A DNA stretch of 64,000 nucleotides from Lepidurus packardi (lineage: Eukaryota; Arthropoda; Branchiopoda; Notostraca; Triopsidae): contig JAKZAN010000049.1 in NCBI GenBank assembly GCA_023053545.1, positions 62,001 to 126,000 of the forward strand, read 5' to 3'. The position numbers and the translations under genes are program-made. Below are positions 8,902-21,617 of this stretch, piece after piece (positions within the stretch are counted from its first letter, which is position 1; the number at the start of each line of letters is the position of its first letter). Under the pieces are notes generated by a model, which was not told the DNA's origin, ran no database searches, and worked only from the letters and a program-made list of their open reading frames with translations.

Positions 8902-9780
8902 AGAAAATCGGGGTTGCTAGCTAATGGCGAAGGGTACCACGACTGGCAAAATGCAGGTCAGAGGATGAAGGATCATGAAAATTCAGACGATCGCAGGTCA
9001 GCGTGTGCGACGCTGTTAGCGAGGAAGAATGTTGGCGGTAGAGTTGACAATAGTCTTGTGCTTCAAACGGAAGAAGAAATAAAATACTGGCATGAGGTTT
9101 TAAGGCGGATTGTTGCTGTTGTGAGGTCATTGTCTGCACGTGGATTGCCGTTTAGAGGTTCACATGAGAGATTTGGGTCGAGAAACGGTGGGAACTATGT
9201 TGTGACGCTAGAACTTTTGGCTGAGTTTGACAATTTTCTGGACACGCACATAAAACGCCATGGAAACAGACACGGCACAACATCATATCTCTCGTCTACA
9301 ATATGCGATGAAATTATCAACATCATGGCAGAAAAGGTCATAAGCACGATCGTTACTGAGGTAAAGCATGCCAAGTATTTTTCCATCTCTGTCGACTCGA
9401 CTCGTGACATCTCCCACGTGGATCAACTATCATTCATAGTACGATATGTGTTTGCAGAGGGATGTCCTGCCGAACGATTTTTAAGATTCGTACCGAATTG
9501 TGGCCATAAAGCAGAAGATCTGGCTAACGTTGTTCTCCAGACCTTGAAAAATCATGACTTGGATATCGCCAACTGTCGCGGACAGTCTTATGACAACGCA
9601 AGCAACATGTCGGGTGTATATTCCGGTCTTCAAGCGAGAATAAAACAAGTGAATCCTCTGGTAGTTTTCGTCCCCTGTTCGGCTCACTCTCTGAATCTTG
9701 TCGGATCATGTGCTGCTGAGTCTTATGCTGCTTTAGCTGCTTCCACGCCACTCAGGCCCAGATTTGCCAACATGAAGTAG
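8902..9780 (+). pseudogene. Truncated hAT-type (DUF4371/ZMYM1-like) transposase fused to the HMMR-like 3' end
   Basis: The frame (open from 8896) encodes GYHDW..A..RM..HENS near its N-terminus, then the DUF4371 block with FSISVDSTRDISHVDQLSFI (first catalytic Asp), GQSYDNASNMSG (second Asp region) and VPCSAHSLNLVG. These are diagnostic of zinc finger MYM-type 1-like hAT proteins. The N-terminal TTF zinc finger and the C-terminal half with the catalytic Glu and dimerisation region are missing. From 9725 the frame enters the first partial unit of the tandem array and ends with 18 residues that belong to that unit (AALAASTPLRPRFANMK). It is a dead chimera rather than a working enzyme. Confidence 0.75.
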
Positions 9781-9935
9781 AAGCGGAATTCAATTAGGGT
9801 TATATATCTTAAACATTTCTTGTGTTCATCCCGCTGTAATTTTAAAACCCATTCTACATGCATTTGCTCGGTTTTATGTATCTTTAAATGCTGTCACTAT
9901 CTCTAACATGTGGAAAAATCCAGGTGAATATTCGC

Positions 9936-9941
9936 AATAAA
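9936..9941 (+). promoter_or_regulatory. Poly(A) signal AATAAA of the HMMR-like unit
   Basis: AATAAA lies about 155 bp after the TAG of the 3' flank. It recurs in every unit (for example 13281 and 16623 in the next two). A GT/T-rich stretch follows (TCTTATTGTCTTGGTCTTTG), as expected downstream of a cleavage site. Confidence 0.6.
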
Positions 9942-10255
9942 GCACTAGTCTTATTGTCTTGGTCTTTGCATCCGTTTTTTCTATCAATAAAGGGACAAAA
10001 CCCAAAACGCCACAGGTAGTATCAACATTTTTTTTTGTAAATAACTTTTTAAACCTGGAACTACGGGGGAAATTCAGCAGTTTAAGGTTCTGTATAGTCG
10101 GTTACTTACTATGCGGATTTTCGGATGTTCTTGCAAAAATCAGTTTATTTCATACAAAAATACCATAACAGTAAAGTTAGCGCACGAAGTCGCTGTAGTG
10201 CATAACGCATACTTTTTCCATTCATAATAAATTAGCAGTAAGCAAATTTAAAGTT

Positions 10256-10447
10256 TCAGGTACTTGAAAGACGTGGGACGAAAAAAAATCCATTGGTTGT
10301 GCATTTCCACTTCTTGGTACAAAAAATAAACTCTATGGCGTACATTGTTTTCAACGTGATAACGGGTTTTCGGCAATCTTGTTGTTGTTCAGAGCATTCG
10401 ATGACTTGATGCCGGAAATTCTGCTGCTCCAACGAACGTGGTGACAA
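10256..10447 (-). CDS. Small conserved-by-duplication ORF divergent from the HMMR-like gene
   Basis: This 63-codon minus-strand ORF is present in all six flank copies (also 13597, 16939, 20280, 23621 and 26961). It is Cys- and Gln-containing with no recognised domain. Its ATG is about 345 bp upstream of, and divergent from, the HMMR-like start. Because the copies are near identical, conservation gives no evidence of selection; it may be the first exon of a neighbour cut off by the duplication, or chance. Confidence 0.2.
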   Translation of the reverse strand: MSPRSLEQQNFRHQVIECSEQQQDCRKPVITLKTMYAIEFIFCTKKWKCTTNGFFFVPRLSST

Positions 10448-10612
10448 ACTACACTTTTGAGAAACACAACAAGCGTAGTAAATTTGACAGCAATTAGCTA
10501 TCTATTTCTTTTTCAACTTTCTTATGCAAGGCTTCCACAAAACATACAAACAATAACACACAATACGCTTTCCGGTTAGTGACGAATGTGTGTAATGTAT
10601 GCCGCTATCGAA

Positions 10613-10790
10613 TTATGTAGGCCCGTTTGGCCAATGGATGGGCCCTTTTGGTACTGGGCCCGTTTGGGACTGGGCCCGTTCGTCCCTTACCCATTATACC
10701 ACTGGTTTTAGTTTTACCAGCTTGCCCAAACCGCTGGTCGAACGTCGACGTTGTAGTACTGCCATTGTGTTCTTTTAACGCTTGAACACA
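10613..10790 (+). promoter_or_regulatory. Promoter region of the HMMR-like unit
   Basis: 178 bp directly upstream of the start codon. It holds a run of GGGCCC/GGCCCGTTTGG repeats (10619-10682), a CCAAT box (10631-10635) and a CTTGAA motif (10781-10786) that resembles the CHR element of cell-cycle genes, though it lies very close to the ATG. The last array unit stops exactly before this block, so it occurs five times. Regulatory roles are inferred. Confidence 0.4.
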
Positions 10791-11555
10791 ATGTCTTTTA
10801 ACAAGGCTAAGTTAAAACGCTTCAATGACGTTGTTGGTAAGCATATCCATGCGCTTTTCGTAGTTACGATATCAGTTCTTCCTTTTATTTCCTTAAATAT
10901 AAACGGATAATTTTTTTCTTGACATTACGTTAGGTTGTGCACGGGCACCAACAGCGTATGATCCCAAGATGCCTGATTCAAGCCATGCTCCCAGCTTTGC
11001 CAAAGAACATCGCTTCAAACCTGAGCAAGCTGGTGATGAAAATGAGCCTGCTGTAACCGACAATTTTCAGTTCCTTACACCTGGAACGTTATCCCGCTCC
11101 AGATCTTCATCATGCACATCATTCCCATCAGTGTGCTCCGGTCCTGGGTCTGCCGTAAATAAAATCTCTTGTTTTGAATTCTCACAAACAGATAAGGCTG
11201 ATTATTATATGTACTTCAGGTAAAATCCAAGCCAGTGGCATCCGATCATTCCCAGTGCAGCAAGCAGATCGCTGAGCTTGAAAGGGACTTACGTCTGGTG
11301 ATAACTGAACGTACAGCTTTGGTCAAGAAGACAGCCCAACTTGAAGAGAGCTTGCACAAGTAGGCGAAGCTATTTCTTTTACTAAAGCAATGTGTTAATT
11401 TCTTTGATTTCAAGGGCGGAAGTCCATATGGCCCAGTATATGAAGGATAAGACGCACCTGGAATCCACCATTGCTTCATTGGAAAGAGAGGCGAAAGATC
11501 TTCAACACGGCAAGACGCTGTTGAAGCAGAAAGTATACAGACTTGTAGCACTTTC

Positions 11556-11593
<38 letters not shown>

Positions 11594-13081
11594 ATTATTG
11601 TTTCTTAGTTAAGTTCTTATGAAGCGGCCCAAACCAAGCAGCAAGTGAAGGTTTCCCGTGAATTAGAACCCAAACAGCAAGTGTCTGCTCTGAACAAGGA
11701 GTTGGGTGATGCCATGGTTAAACTTCAAGAACTAGAAAATGAGCGAGCAGCCATCCTTTGTGAAAAAAACGACCTGCAAAAACAGTTGGACCTGCACCGG
11801 GAAGAAGATGAACACTTAAAGCGAGAGTCCCAGGAACTTAAGGAGAAGTAGCGTTTTTTTCATTCCAGTACAACACAAATCTAACATTATTTGTCTATTA
11901 GGATCAGTGCGGCTGCGGAACATGCGTTAGCGTTCAAGAGAGGTTTGTCGGAGAAGCACGAGTGGCGAATCAATACGCTCAACATGGATTTCCAAAACGA
12001 AAAGACCTCATTAATCAGCAAATTCGAAGAAGAGAAAATTTCCATCGACCAAGCTTGGCAGTCAAAGCTACAAGCGATTGAACTGCAATTTCGAGAGGAA
12101 AAGCTGAAAGCTGACAGTGATTTCCAGCAAGAACGGGAGAATCTCCATCGCCAATTCGACTCCTATGAACTAACGCTAACCGAGAATCATCGTGAAGTCG
12201 TTGAGAACCCCATCCAAGAACGAAACCAAATACTGAAAGCCAAAACTGTTGAATTTAACGACCAAATTCAAGCGTTGCGGGATCAGTTAACTCAAGAAAA
12301 GACGGGATTGCAGTCCAACTTTGATAGTCTGTTGCAAGAAACCAAAGCTATGGCGGAAACCGACCATGCTACTGCTGCTTCCAATGCAACGTCTACTGTA
12401 ACATCCAAAGCTCCTGCCAAAGTCGGTCCACCCGTCCGGAGGTTGCCCATTATTGGCCAGAATGTGACCACTCGTGAAGGCGCGGGTTTCTTCGTTTCGA
12501 TGGATGAAATGGACGAACTAGCCAAGGCGCAGGAAGAGGAGAAGAAGCAGACCAGGCAATCTCGAGCGTCTGCGTCGATGGCTTTCGATGGTTTTGAAAC
12601 TGATCACAAGGAGAAACCCAACCGCGATACTTTTCTAGTACCTCAAGTACCTGCTGCTATGGCTAAGAAACCAACTTCGCACGAGTTTTTGGAACTGCCT
12701 AACCCAGTAGCCAATAAGAGGGAGACAATGGTTCTGAGAAGACGATCCACGTACGTTGTAACAGAGGAACAGGATGCTGAGAATGTTGTCATTGACACTC
12801 GGTCAGATCAAGAGAATGTGTTTATGGATGTGTCTCACATTTCTTCAGTAGAAGCTCCTCCGGCTAGAAAGATCGGTACTACTAACCCAGTAGCCAATAA
12901 GAGGGAGACAGTGGTTCTGAGAAGACGATCCACGTACGTTGTAACAGAGGAACAGGATGCTGAGAATGTTGTCATTGACACTCGGTCAGATCAAGAGAAT
13001 GTGTTTATGGATGTGTCTCCCATTTCTTCAGTAGAAGCTCCTCCGGCTAGAAAGATCGGTACTATACTAATGCTGCTTTAG
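10791..13081 (+). CDS. HMMR/RHAMM-like spindle coiled-coil protein, copy 1
   Basis: Six exons: 10791-10836, 10934-11154, 11220-11359, 11415-11532, 11609-11847, 11902-13081. All introns are GT..AG and phases agree, giving 647 residues. The N-terminus MSFNKAKLKRFNDVVGCA then RAPTAYDPK closely follows the conserved start of hyaluronan-mediated motility receptor (SF.KA.LKRFND..GCA..P.AYD.K). Residues about 90-390 are heptad-rich coiled coil (IAELERDL, LEESL, LQELENER, FEEEKISI). A disordered tail carries a 61-residue repeat twice (NPVANKRET.VLRRR...ARKIGTT; 183 bp at 12701 and 12884). In vertebrates HMMR acts at centrosomes and spindle microtubules in mitosis, independent of extracellular hyaluronan binding. 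The tail ends ILMLL, probably after a 2-base insertion at about 13063: removing it would read on into TPLRPRFANMK. Confidence 0.8.
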
Positions 13082-14131
13082 CTGCTTCCACGCCACTCAG
13101 GCCCAGATTTGCCAACATGAAGTAGAAGCGGAATTCAATTAGGGTTATATATCTTAAACATTTCTTGTGTTCATCCCGCTGTAATTTTAAAACCCATTCT
13201 ACATGCATTTGCTCGGTTTTATGTATCTTTAAATGCTGTCACTATCTCTAACATGTGGAAAAATCCAGGTGAATATTCGCAATAAAGCACTAGTCTTATT
13301 GTCTTGGTCTTTGCATCCGTTTTTTCTATCAATAAAGGGACAAAACCCAAAACGCCACAGGTAGTATCAAAATTTTTTTTTGTAAATAACTTTTTAAACC
13401 TGGAACTACGGGGGAAATTCAGCAGTTTAAGGTTCTGTATAGTCGGTTACTATGCGGATTTTCGGATGTTCTTGCAAAAATCAGTTTATTTCATACAAAA
13501 ATACCATAACAGTAAAGTTAGCGCACGAAGTCGCTGTAGTGCATAACGCATACTTTTTCCATTCATAATAAATTAGCAGTAAGCAAATTTAAAGTTTCAG
13601 GTACTTGAAAGACGTGGGACGAAAAAAAATCCATTGGTTGTGCATTTCCACTTCTTGGTACAAAAAATAAACTCTATGGCGTACATTGTTTTCAACGTGA
13701 TAACGGGTTTTCGGCAATCTTGTTGTTGTTCAGAGCATTCGATGACTTGATGCCGGAAATTCTGCTGCTCCAACGAACGTGGTGACAAACTACACTTTTG
13801 AGAAACACAACAAGCGTAGTAAATTTGACAGCAATTAGCTATCTATTTCTTTTTCAACTTTCTTATGCAAGGCTTCCACAAAACATACAAACAATAACAC
13901 ACAATACGCTTTCCGGTTAGTGACGAATGTGTGTAATGTATGCCGCTATCGAATTATGTAGGCCCGTTTGGCCAATGGATGGGCCCTTTTGGTACTGGGC
14001 CCGTTTGGGACTGGGCCCGTTCGTCCCTTACCCATTATACCACTGGTTTTAGTTTTACCAGCTTGCCCAAACCGCTGGTCGAACGTCGACGTTGTAGTAC
14101 TGCCATTGTGTTCTTTTAACGCTTGAACACA

Positions 14132-14896
14132 ATGTCTTTTAACAAGGCTAAGTTAAAACGCTTCAATGACGTTGTTGGTAAGCATATCCATGCGCTTTTC
14201 GTAGTTACGATATCAGTTCTTCCTTTTATTTCCTTAAATATAAACGGATAATTTTTTTCTTGACATTACGTTAGGTTGTGCACGGGCACCAACAGCGTAT
14301 GATCCCAAGATGCCTGATTCAAGCCATGCTCCCAGCTTTGCCAAAGAACATCGCTTCAAACCTGAGCAAGCTGGTGATGAAAATGAGCCTGCTGTAACCG
14401 ACAATTTTCAGTTCCTTACACCTGGAACGTTATCCCGCTCCAGATCTTCATCATGCACATCATTCCCATCAGTGTGCTCCGGTCCTGGGTCTGCCGTAAA
14501 TAAAATCTCTTGTTTTGAATTCTCACAAACAGATAAGGCTGATTATTATATGTACTTCAGGTAAAATCCAAGCCAGTGGCATCCGATCATTCCCAGTGCA
14601 GCAAGCAGATCGCTGAGCTTGAAAGGGACTTACGTCTGGTGATAACTGAACGTACAGCTTTGGTCAAGAAGACAGCCCAACTTGAAGAGAGCTTGCACAA
14701 GTAGGCGAAGCTATTTCTTTTACTAAAGCAATGTGTTAATTTCTTTGATTTCAAGGGCGGAAGTCCATATGGCCCAGTATATGAAGGATAAGACGCACCT
14801 GGAATCCACCATTGCTTCATTGGAAAGAGAGGCGAAAGATCTTCAACACGGCAAGACGCTGTTGAAGCAGAAAGTATACAGACTTGTAGCACTTTC

Positions 14897-14935
<39 letters not shown>

Positions 14936-16423
14936 ATTATTGTTTCTTAGTTAAGTTCTTATGAAGCGGCCCAAACCAAGCAGCAAGTGAAGGTTTCCCG
15001 TGAATTAGAACCCAAACAGCAAGTGTCTGCTCTGAACAAGGAGTTGGGTGATGCCATGGTTAAACTTCAAGAACTAGAAAATGAGCGAGCAGCCATCCTT
15101 TGTGAAAAAAACGACCTGCAAAAACAGTTGGACCTGCACCGGGAAGAAGATGAACACTTAAAGCGAGAGTCCCAGGAACTTAAGGAGAAGTAGCGTTTTT
15201 TTCATTCCAGTACAACACAAATCTAACATTATTTGTCTATTAGGATCAGTGCGGCTGCGGAACATGCGTTAGCGTTCAAGAGAGGTTTGTCGGAGAAGCA
15301 CGAGTGGCGAATCAATACGCTCAACATGGATTTCCAAAACGAAAAGACCTCATTAATCAGCAAATTCGAAGAAGAGAAAATTTCCATCGACCAAGCTTGG
15401 CAGTCAAAGCTACAAGCGATTGAACTGCAATTTCGAGAGGAAAAGCTGAAAGCTGACAGTGATTTCCAGCAAGAACGGGAGAATCTCCATCGCCAATTCG
15501 ACTCCTATGAACTAACGCTAACCGAGAATCATCGTGAAGTCGTTGAGAACCCCATCCAAGAACGAAACCAAATACTGAAAGCCAAAACTGTTGAATTTAA
15601 CGACCAAATTCAAGCGTTGCGGGATCAGTTAACTCAAGAAAAGACGGGATTGCAGTCCAACTTTGATAGTCTGTTGCAAGAAACCAAAGCTATGGCGGAA
15701 ACCGACCATGCTACTGCTGCTTCCAATGCAACGTCTACTGTAACATCCAAAGCTCCTGCCAAAGTCGGTCCACCCGTCCGGAGGTTGCCCATTATTGGCC
15801 AGAATGTGACCACTCGTGAAGGCGCGGGTTTCTTCGTTTCGATGGATGAAATGGACGAACTAGCCAAGGCGCAGGAAGAGGAGAAGAAGCAGACCAGGCA
15901 ATCTCGAGCGTCTGCGTCGATGGCTTTCGATGGTTTTGAAACTGATCACAAGGAGAAACCCAACCGCGATACTTTTCTAGTACCTCAAGTACCTGCTGCT
16001 ATGGCTAAGAAACCAACTTCGCACGAGTTTTTGGAACTGCCTAACCCAGTAGCCAATAAGAGGGAGACAATGGTTCTGAGAAGACGATCCACGTACGTTG
16101 TAACAGAGGAACAGGATGCTGAGAATGTTGTCATTGACACTCGGTCAGATCAAGAGAATGTGTTTATGGATGTGTCTCACATTTCTTCAGTAGAAGCTCC
16201 TCCGGCTAGAAAGATCGGTACTACTAACCCAGTAGCCAATAAGAGGGAGACAGTGGTTCTGAGAAGACGATCCACGTACGTTGTAACAGAGGAACAGGAT
16301 GCTGAGAATGTTGTCATTGACACTCGGTCAGATCAAGAGAATGTGTTTATGGATGTGTCTCCCATTTCTTCAGTAGAAGCTCCTCCGGCTAGAAAGATCG
16401 GTACTATACTAATGCTGCTTTAG
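14132..16423 (+). CDS. HMMR/RHAMM-like protein, copy 2
   Basis: Exons 14132-14177, 14275-14495, 14561-14700, 14756-14873, 14951-15189, 15244-16423. The last exon is identical in translation to copy 1. Intron 4 is one T longer than in the other copies (77 instead of 76 bp), the only gene-internal length difference seen. It keeps all splice sites and the same premature C-terminus. Nothing in the sequence marks it as inactive. Confidence 0.78.
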
Positions 16424-17473
16424 CTGCTTCCACGCCACTCAGGCCCAGATTTGCCAACATGAAGTAGAAGCGGAATTCAATTAGGGTTATATATCTTAAA
16501 CATTTCTTGTGTTCATCCCGCTGTAATTTTAAAACCCATTCTACATGCATTTGCTCGGTTTTATGTATCTTTAAATGCTGTCACTATCTCTAACATGTGG
16601 AAAAATCCAGGTGAATATTCGCAATAAAGCACTAGTCTTATTGTCTTGGTCTTTGCATCCGTTTTTTCTATCAATAAAGGGACAAAACCCAAAACGCCAC
16701 AGGTAGTATCAAAATTTTTTTTTGTAAATAACTTTTTAAACCTGGAACTACGGGGGAAATTCAGCAGTTTAAGGTTCTGTATAGTCGGTTACTATGCGGA
16801 TTTTCGGATGTTCTTGCAAAAATCAGTTTATTTCATACAAAAATACCATAACAGTAAAGTTAGCGCACGAAGTCGCTGTAGTGCATAACGCATACTTTTT
16901 CCATTCATAATAAATTAGCAGTAAGCAAATTTAAAGTTTCAGGTACTTGAAAGACGTGGGACGAAAAAAAATCCATTGGTTGTGCATTTCCACTTCTTGG
17001 TACAAAAAATAAACTCTATGGCGTACATTGTTTTCAACGTGATAACGGGTTTTCGGCAATCTTGTTGTTGTTCAGAGCATTCGATGACTTGATGCCGGAA
17101 ATTCTGCTGCTCCAACGAACGTGGTGACAAACTACACTTTTGAGAAACACAACAAGCGTAGTAAATTTGACAGCAATTAGCTATCTATTTCTTTTTCAAC
17201 TTTCTTATGCAAGGCTTCCACAAAACATACAAACAATAACACACAATACGCTTTCCGGTTAGTGACGAATGTGTGTAATGTATGCCGCTATCGAATTATG
17301 TAGGCCCGTTTGGCCAATGGATGGGCCCTTTTGGTACTGGGCCCGTTTGGGACTGGGCCCGTTCGTCCCTTACCCATTATACCACTGGTTTTAGTTTTAC
17401 CAGCTTGCCCAAACCGCTGGTCGAACGTCGACGTTGTAGTACTGCCATTGTGTTCTTTTAACGCTTGAACACA

Positions 17474-18238
17474 ATGTCTTTTAACAAGGCTAAGTTAAAA
17501 CGCTTCAATGACGTTGTTGGTAAGCATATCCATGCGCTTTTCGTAGTTACGATATCAGTTCTTCCTTTTATTTCCTTAAATATAAACGGATAATTTTTTT
17601 CTTGACATTACGTTAGGTTGTGCACGGGCACCAACAGCGTATGATCCCAAGATGCCTGATTCAAGCCATGCTCCCAGCTTTGCCAAAGAACATCGCTTCA
17701 AACCTGAGCAAGCTGGTGATGAAAATGAGCCTGCTGTAACCGACAATTTTCAGTTCCTTACACCTGGAACGTTATCCCGCTCCAGATCTTCATCATGCAC
17801 ATCATTCCCATCAGTGTGCTCCGGTCCTGGGTCTGCCGTAAATAAAATCTCTTGTTTTGAATTCTCACAAACAGATAAGGCTGATTATTATATGTACTTC
17901 AGGTAAAATCCAAGCCAGTGGCATCCGATCATTCCCAGTGCAGCAAGCAGATCGCTGAGCTTGAAAGGGACTTACGTCTGGTGATAACTGAACGTACAGC
18001 TTTGGTCAAGAAGACAGCCCAACTTGAAGAGAGCTTGCACAAGTAGGCGAAGCTATTTCTTTTACTAAAGCAATGTGTTAATTTCTTTGATTTCAAGGGC
18101 GGAAGTCCATATGGCCCAGTATATGAAGGATAAGACGCACCTGGAATCCACCATTGCTTCATTGGAAAGAGAGGCGAAAGATCTTCAACACGGCAAGACG
18201 CTGTTGAAGCAGAAAGTATACAGACTTGTAGCACTTTC

Positions 18239-18276
<38 letters not shown>

Positions 18277-19764
18277 ATTATTGTTTCTTAGTTAAGTTCT
18301 TATGAAGCGGCCCAAACCAAGCAGCAAGTGAAGGTTTCCCGTGAATTAGAACCCAAACAGCAAGTGTCTGCTCTGAACAAGGAGTTGGGTGATGCCATGG
18401 TTAAACTTCAAGAACTAGAAAATGAGCGAGCAGCCATCCTTTGTGAAAAAAACGACCTGCAAAAACAGTTGGACCTGCACCGGGAAGAAGATGAACACTT
18501 AAAGCGAGAGTCCCAGGAACTTAAGGAGAAGTAGCGTTTTTTTCATTCCAGTACAACACAAATCTAACATTATTTGTCTATTAGGATCAGTGCGGCTGCG
18601 GAACATGCGTTAGCGTTCAAGAGAGGTTTGTCGGAGAAGCACGAGTGGCGAATCAATACGCTCAACATGGATTTCCAAAACGAAAAGACCTCATTAATCA
18701 GCAAATTCGAAGAAGAGAAAATTTCCATCGACCAAGCTTGGCAGTCAAAGCTACAAGCGATTGAACTGCAATTTCGAGAGGAAAAGCTGAAAGCTGACAG
18801 TGATTTCCAGCAAGAACGGGAGAATCTCCATCGCCAATTCGACTCCTATGAACTAACGCTAACCGAGAATCATCGTGAAGTCGTTGAGAACCCCATCCAA
18901 GAACGAAACCAAATACTGAAAGCCAAAACTGTTGAATTTAACGACCAAATTCAAGCGTTGCGGGATCAGTTAACTCAAGAAAAGACGGGATTGCAGTCCA
19001 ACTTTGATAGTCTGTTGCAAGAAACCAAAGCTATGGCGGAAACCGACCATGCTACTGCTGCTTCCAATGCAACGTCTACTGTAACATCCAAAGCTCCTGC
19101 CAAAGTCGGTCCACCCGTCCGGAGGTTGCCCATTATTGGCCAGAATGTGACCACTCGTGAAGGCGCGGGTTTCTTCGTTTCGATGGATGAAATGGACGAA
19201 CTAGCCAAGGCGCAGGAAGAGGAGAAGAAGCAGACCAGGCAATCTCGAGCGTCTGCGTCGATGGCTTTCGATGGTTTTGAAACTGATCACAAGGAGAAAC
19301 CCAACCGCGATACTTTTCTAGTACCTCAAGTACCTGCTGCTATGGCTAAGAAACCAACTTCGCACGAGTTTTTGGAACTGCCTAACCCAGTAGCCAATAA
19401 GAGGGAGACAATGGTTCTGAGAAGACGATCCACGTACGTTGTAACAGAGGAACAGGATGCTGAGAATGTTGTCATTGACACTCGGTCAGATCAAGAGAAT
19501 GTGTTTATGGATGTGTCTCACATTTCTTCAGTAGAAGCTCCTCCGGCTAGAAAGATCGGTACTACTAACCCAGTAGCCAATAAGAGGGAGACAGTGGTTC
19601 TGAGAAGACGATCCACGTACGTTGTAACAGAGGAACAGGATGCTGAGAATGTTGTCATTGACACTCGGTCAGATCAAGAGAATGTGTTTATGGATGTGTC
19701 TCCCATTTCTTCAGTAGAAGCTCCTCCGGCTAGAAAGATCGGTACTATACTAATGCTGCTTTAG
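17474..19764 (+). CDS. HMMR/RHAMM-like protein, copy 3
   Basis: Exons 17474-17519, 17617-17837, 17903-18042, 18098-18215, 18292-18530, 18585-19764. The last exon is identical in translation to copy 1. It is followed by the flank variant with C before the oligo-T run (near 20054), which the flanks before and after it lack. This makes the copy useful for tracing how the array grew. Confidence 0.78.
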
Positions 19765-20814
19765 CTGCTTCCACGCCACTCAGGCCCAGATTTGCCAACA
19801 TGAAGTAGAAGCGGAATTCAATTAGGGTTATATATCTTAAACATTTCTTGTGTTCATCCCGCTGTAATTTTAAAACCCATTCTACATGCATTTGCTCGGT
19901 TTTATGTATCTTTAAATGCTGTCACTATCTCTAACATGTGGAAAAATCCAGGTGAATATTCGCAATAAAGCACTAGTCTTATTGTCTTGGTCTTTGCATC
20001 CGTTTTTTCTATCAATAAAGGGACAAAACCCAAAACGCCACAGGTAGTATCAACATTTTTTTTTGTAAATAACTTTTTAAACCTGGAACTACGGGGGAAA
20101 TTCAGCAGTTTAAGGTTCTGTATAGTCGGTTACTATGCGGATTTTCGGATGTTCTTGCAAAAATCAGTTTATTTCATACAAAAATACCATAACAGTAAAG
20201 TTAGCGCACGAAGTCGCTGTAGTGCATAACGCATACTTTTTCCATTCATAATAAATTAGCAGTAAGCAAATTTAAAGTTTCAGGTACTTGAAAGACGTGG
20301 GACGAAAAAAAATCCATTGGTTGTGCATTTCCACTTCTTGGTACAAAAAATAAACTCTATGGCGTACATTGTTTTCAACGTGATAACGGGTTTTCGGCAA
20401 TCTTGTTGTTGTTCAGAGCATTCGATGACTTGATGCCGGAAATTCTGCTGCTCCAACGAACGTGGTGACAAACTACACTTTTGAGAAACACAACAAGCGT
20501 AGTAAATTTGACAGCAATTAGCTATCTATTTCTTTTTCAACTTTCTTATGCAAGGCTTCCACAAAACATACAAACAATAACACACAATACGCTTTCCGGT
20601 TAGTGACGAATGTGTGTAATGTATGCCGCTATCGAATTATGTAGGCCCGTTTGGCCAATGGATGGGCCCTTTTGGTACTGGGCCCGTTTGGGACTGGGCC
20701 CGTTCGTCCCTTACCCATTATACCACTGGTTTTAGTTTTACCAGCTTGCCCAAACCGCTGGTCGAACGTCGACGTTGTAGTACTGCCATTGTGTTCTTTT
20801 AACGCTTGAACACA

Positions 20815-21579
20815 ATGTCTTTTAACAAGGCTAAGTTAAAACGCTTCAATGACGTTGTTGGTAAGCATATCCATGCGCTTTTCGTAGTTACGATATCAGT
20901 TCTTCCTTTTATTTCCTTAAATATAAACGGATAATTTTTTTCTTGACATTACGTTAGGTTGTGCACGGGCACCAACAGCGTATGATCCCAAGATGCCTGA
21001 TTCAAGCCATGCTCCCAGCTTTGCCAAAGAACATCGCTTCAAACCTGAGCAAGCTGGTGATGAAAATGAGCCTGCTGTAACCGACAATTTTCAGTTCCTT
21101 ACACCTGGAACGTTATCCCGCTCCAGATCTTCATCATGCACATCATTCCCATCAGTGTGCTCCGGTCCTGGGTCTGCCGTAAATAAAATCTCTTGTTTTG
21201 AATTCTCACAAACAGATAAGGCTGATTATTATATGTACTTCAGGTAAAATCCAAGCCAGTGGCATCCGATCATTCCCAGTGCAGCAAGCAGATCGCTGAG
21301 CTTGAAAGGGACTTACGTCTGGTGATAACTGAACGTACAGCTTTGGTCAAGAAGACAGCCCAACTTGAAGAGAGCTTGCACAAGTAGGCGAAGCTATTTC
21401 TTTTACTAAAGCAATGTGTTAATTTCTTTGATTTCAAGGGCGGAAGTCCATATGGCCCAGTATATGAAGGATAAGACGCACCTGGAATCCACCATTGCTT
21501 CATTGGAAAGAGAGGCGAAAGATCTTCAACACGGCAAGACGCTGTTGAAGCAGAAAGTATACAGACTTGTAGCACTTTC

Positions 21580-21617
<38 letters not shown>

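Noticed and set aside
9959..10168. 80-residue ORF in the 3' flank of each array unit (MVFASVFSINKG...)
   Set aside because: It overlaps the poly(A) region, is frameshifted in the first flank by a 4-bp duplication, and has no domain; it is repeated only because the unit is repeated.
11246..11551. 101-residue minus-strand ORF inside every HMMR-like gene
   Set aside because: It is a shadow of exons 3-4 and their intron on the opposite strand.
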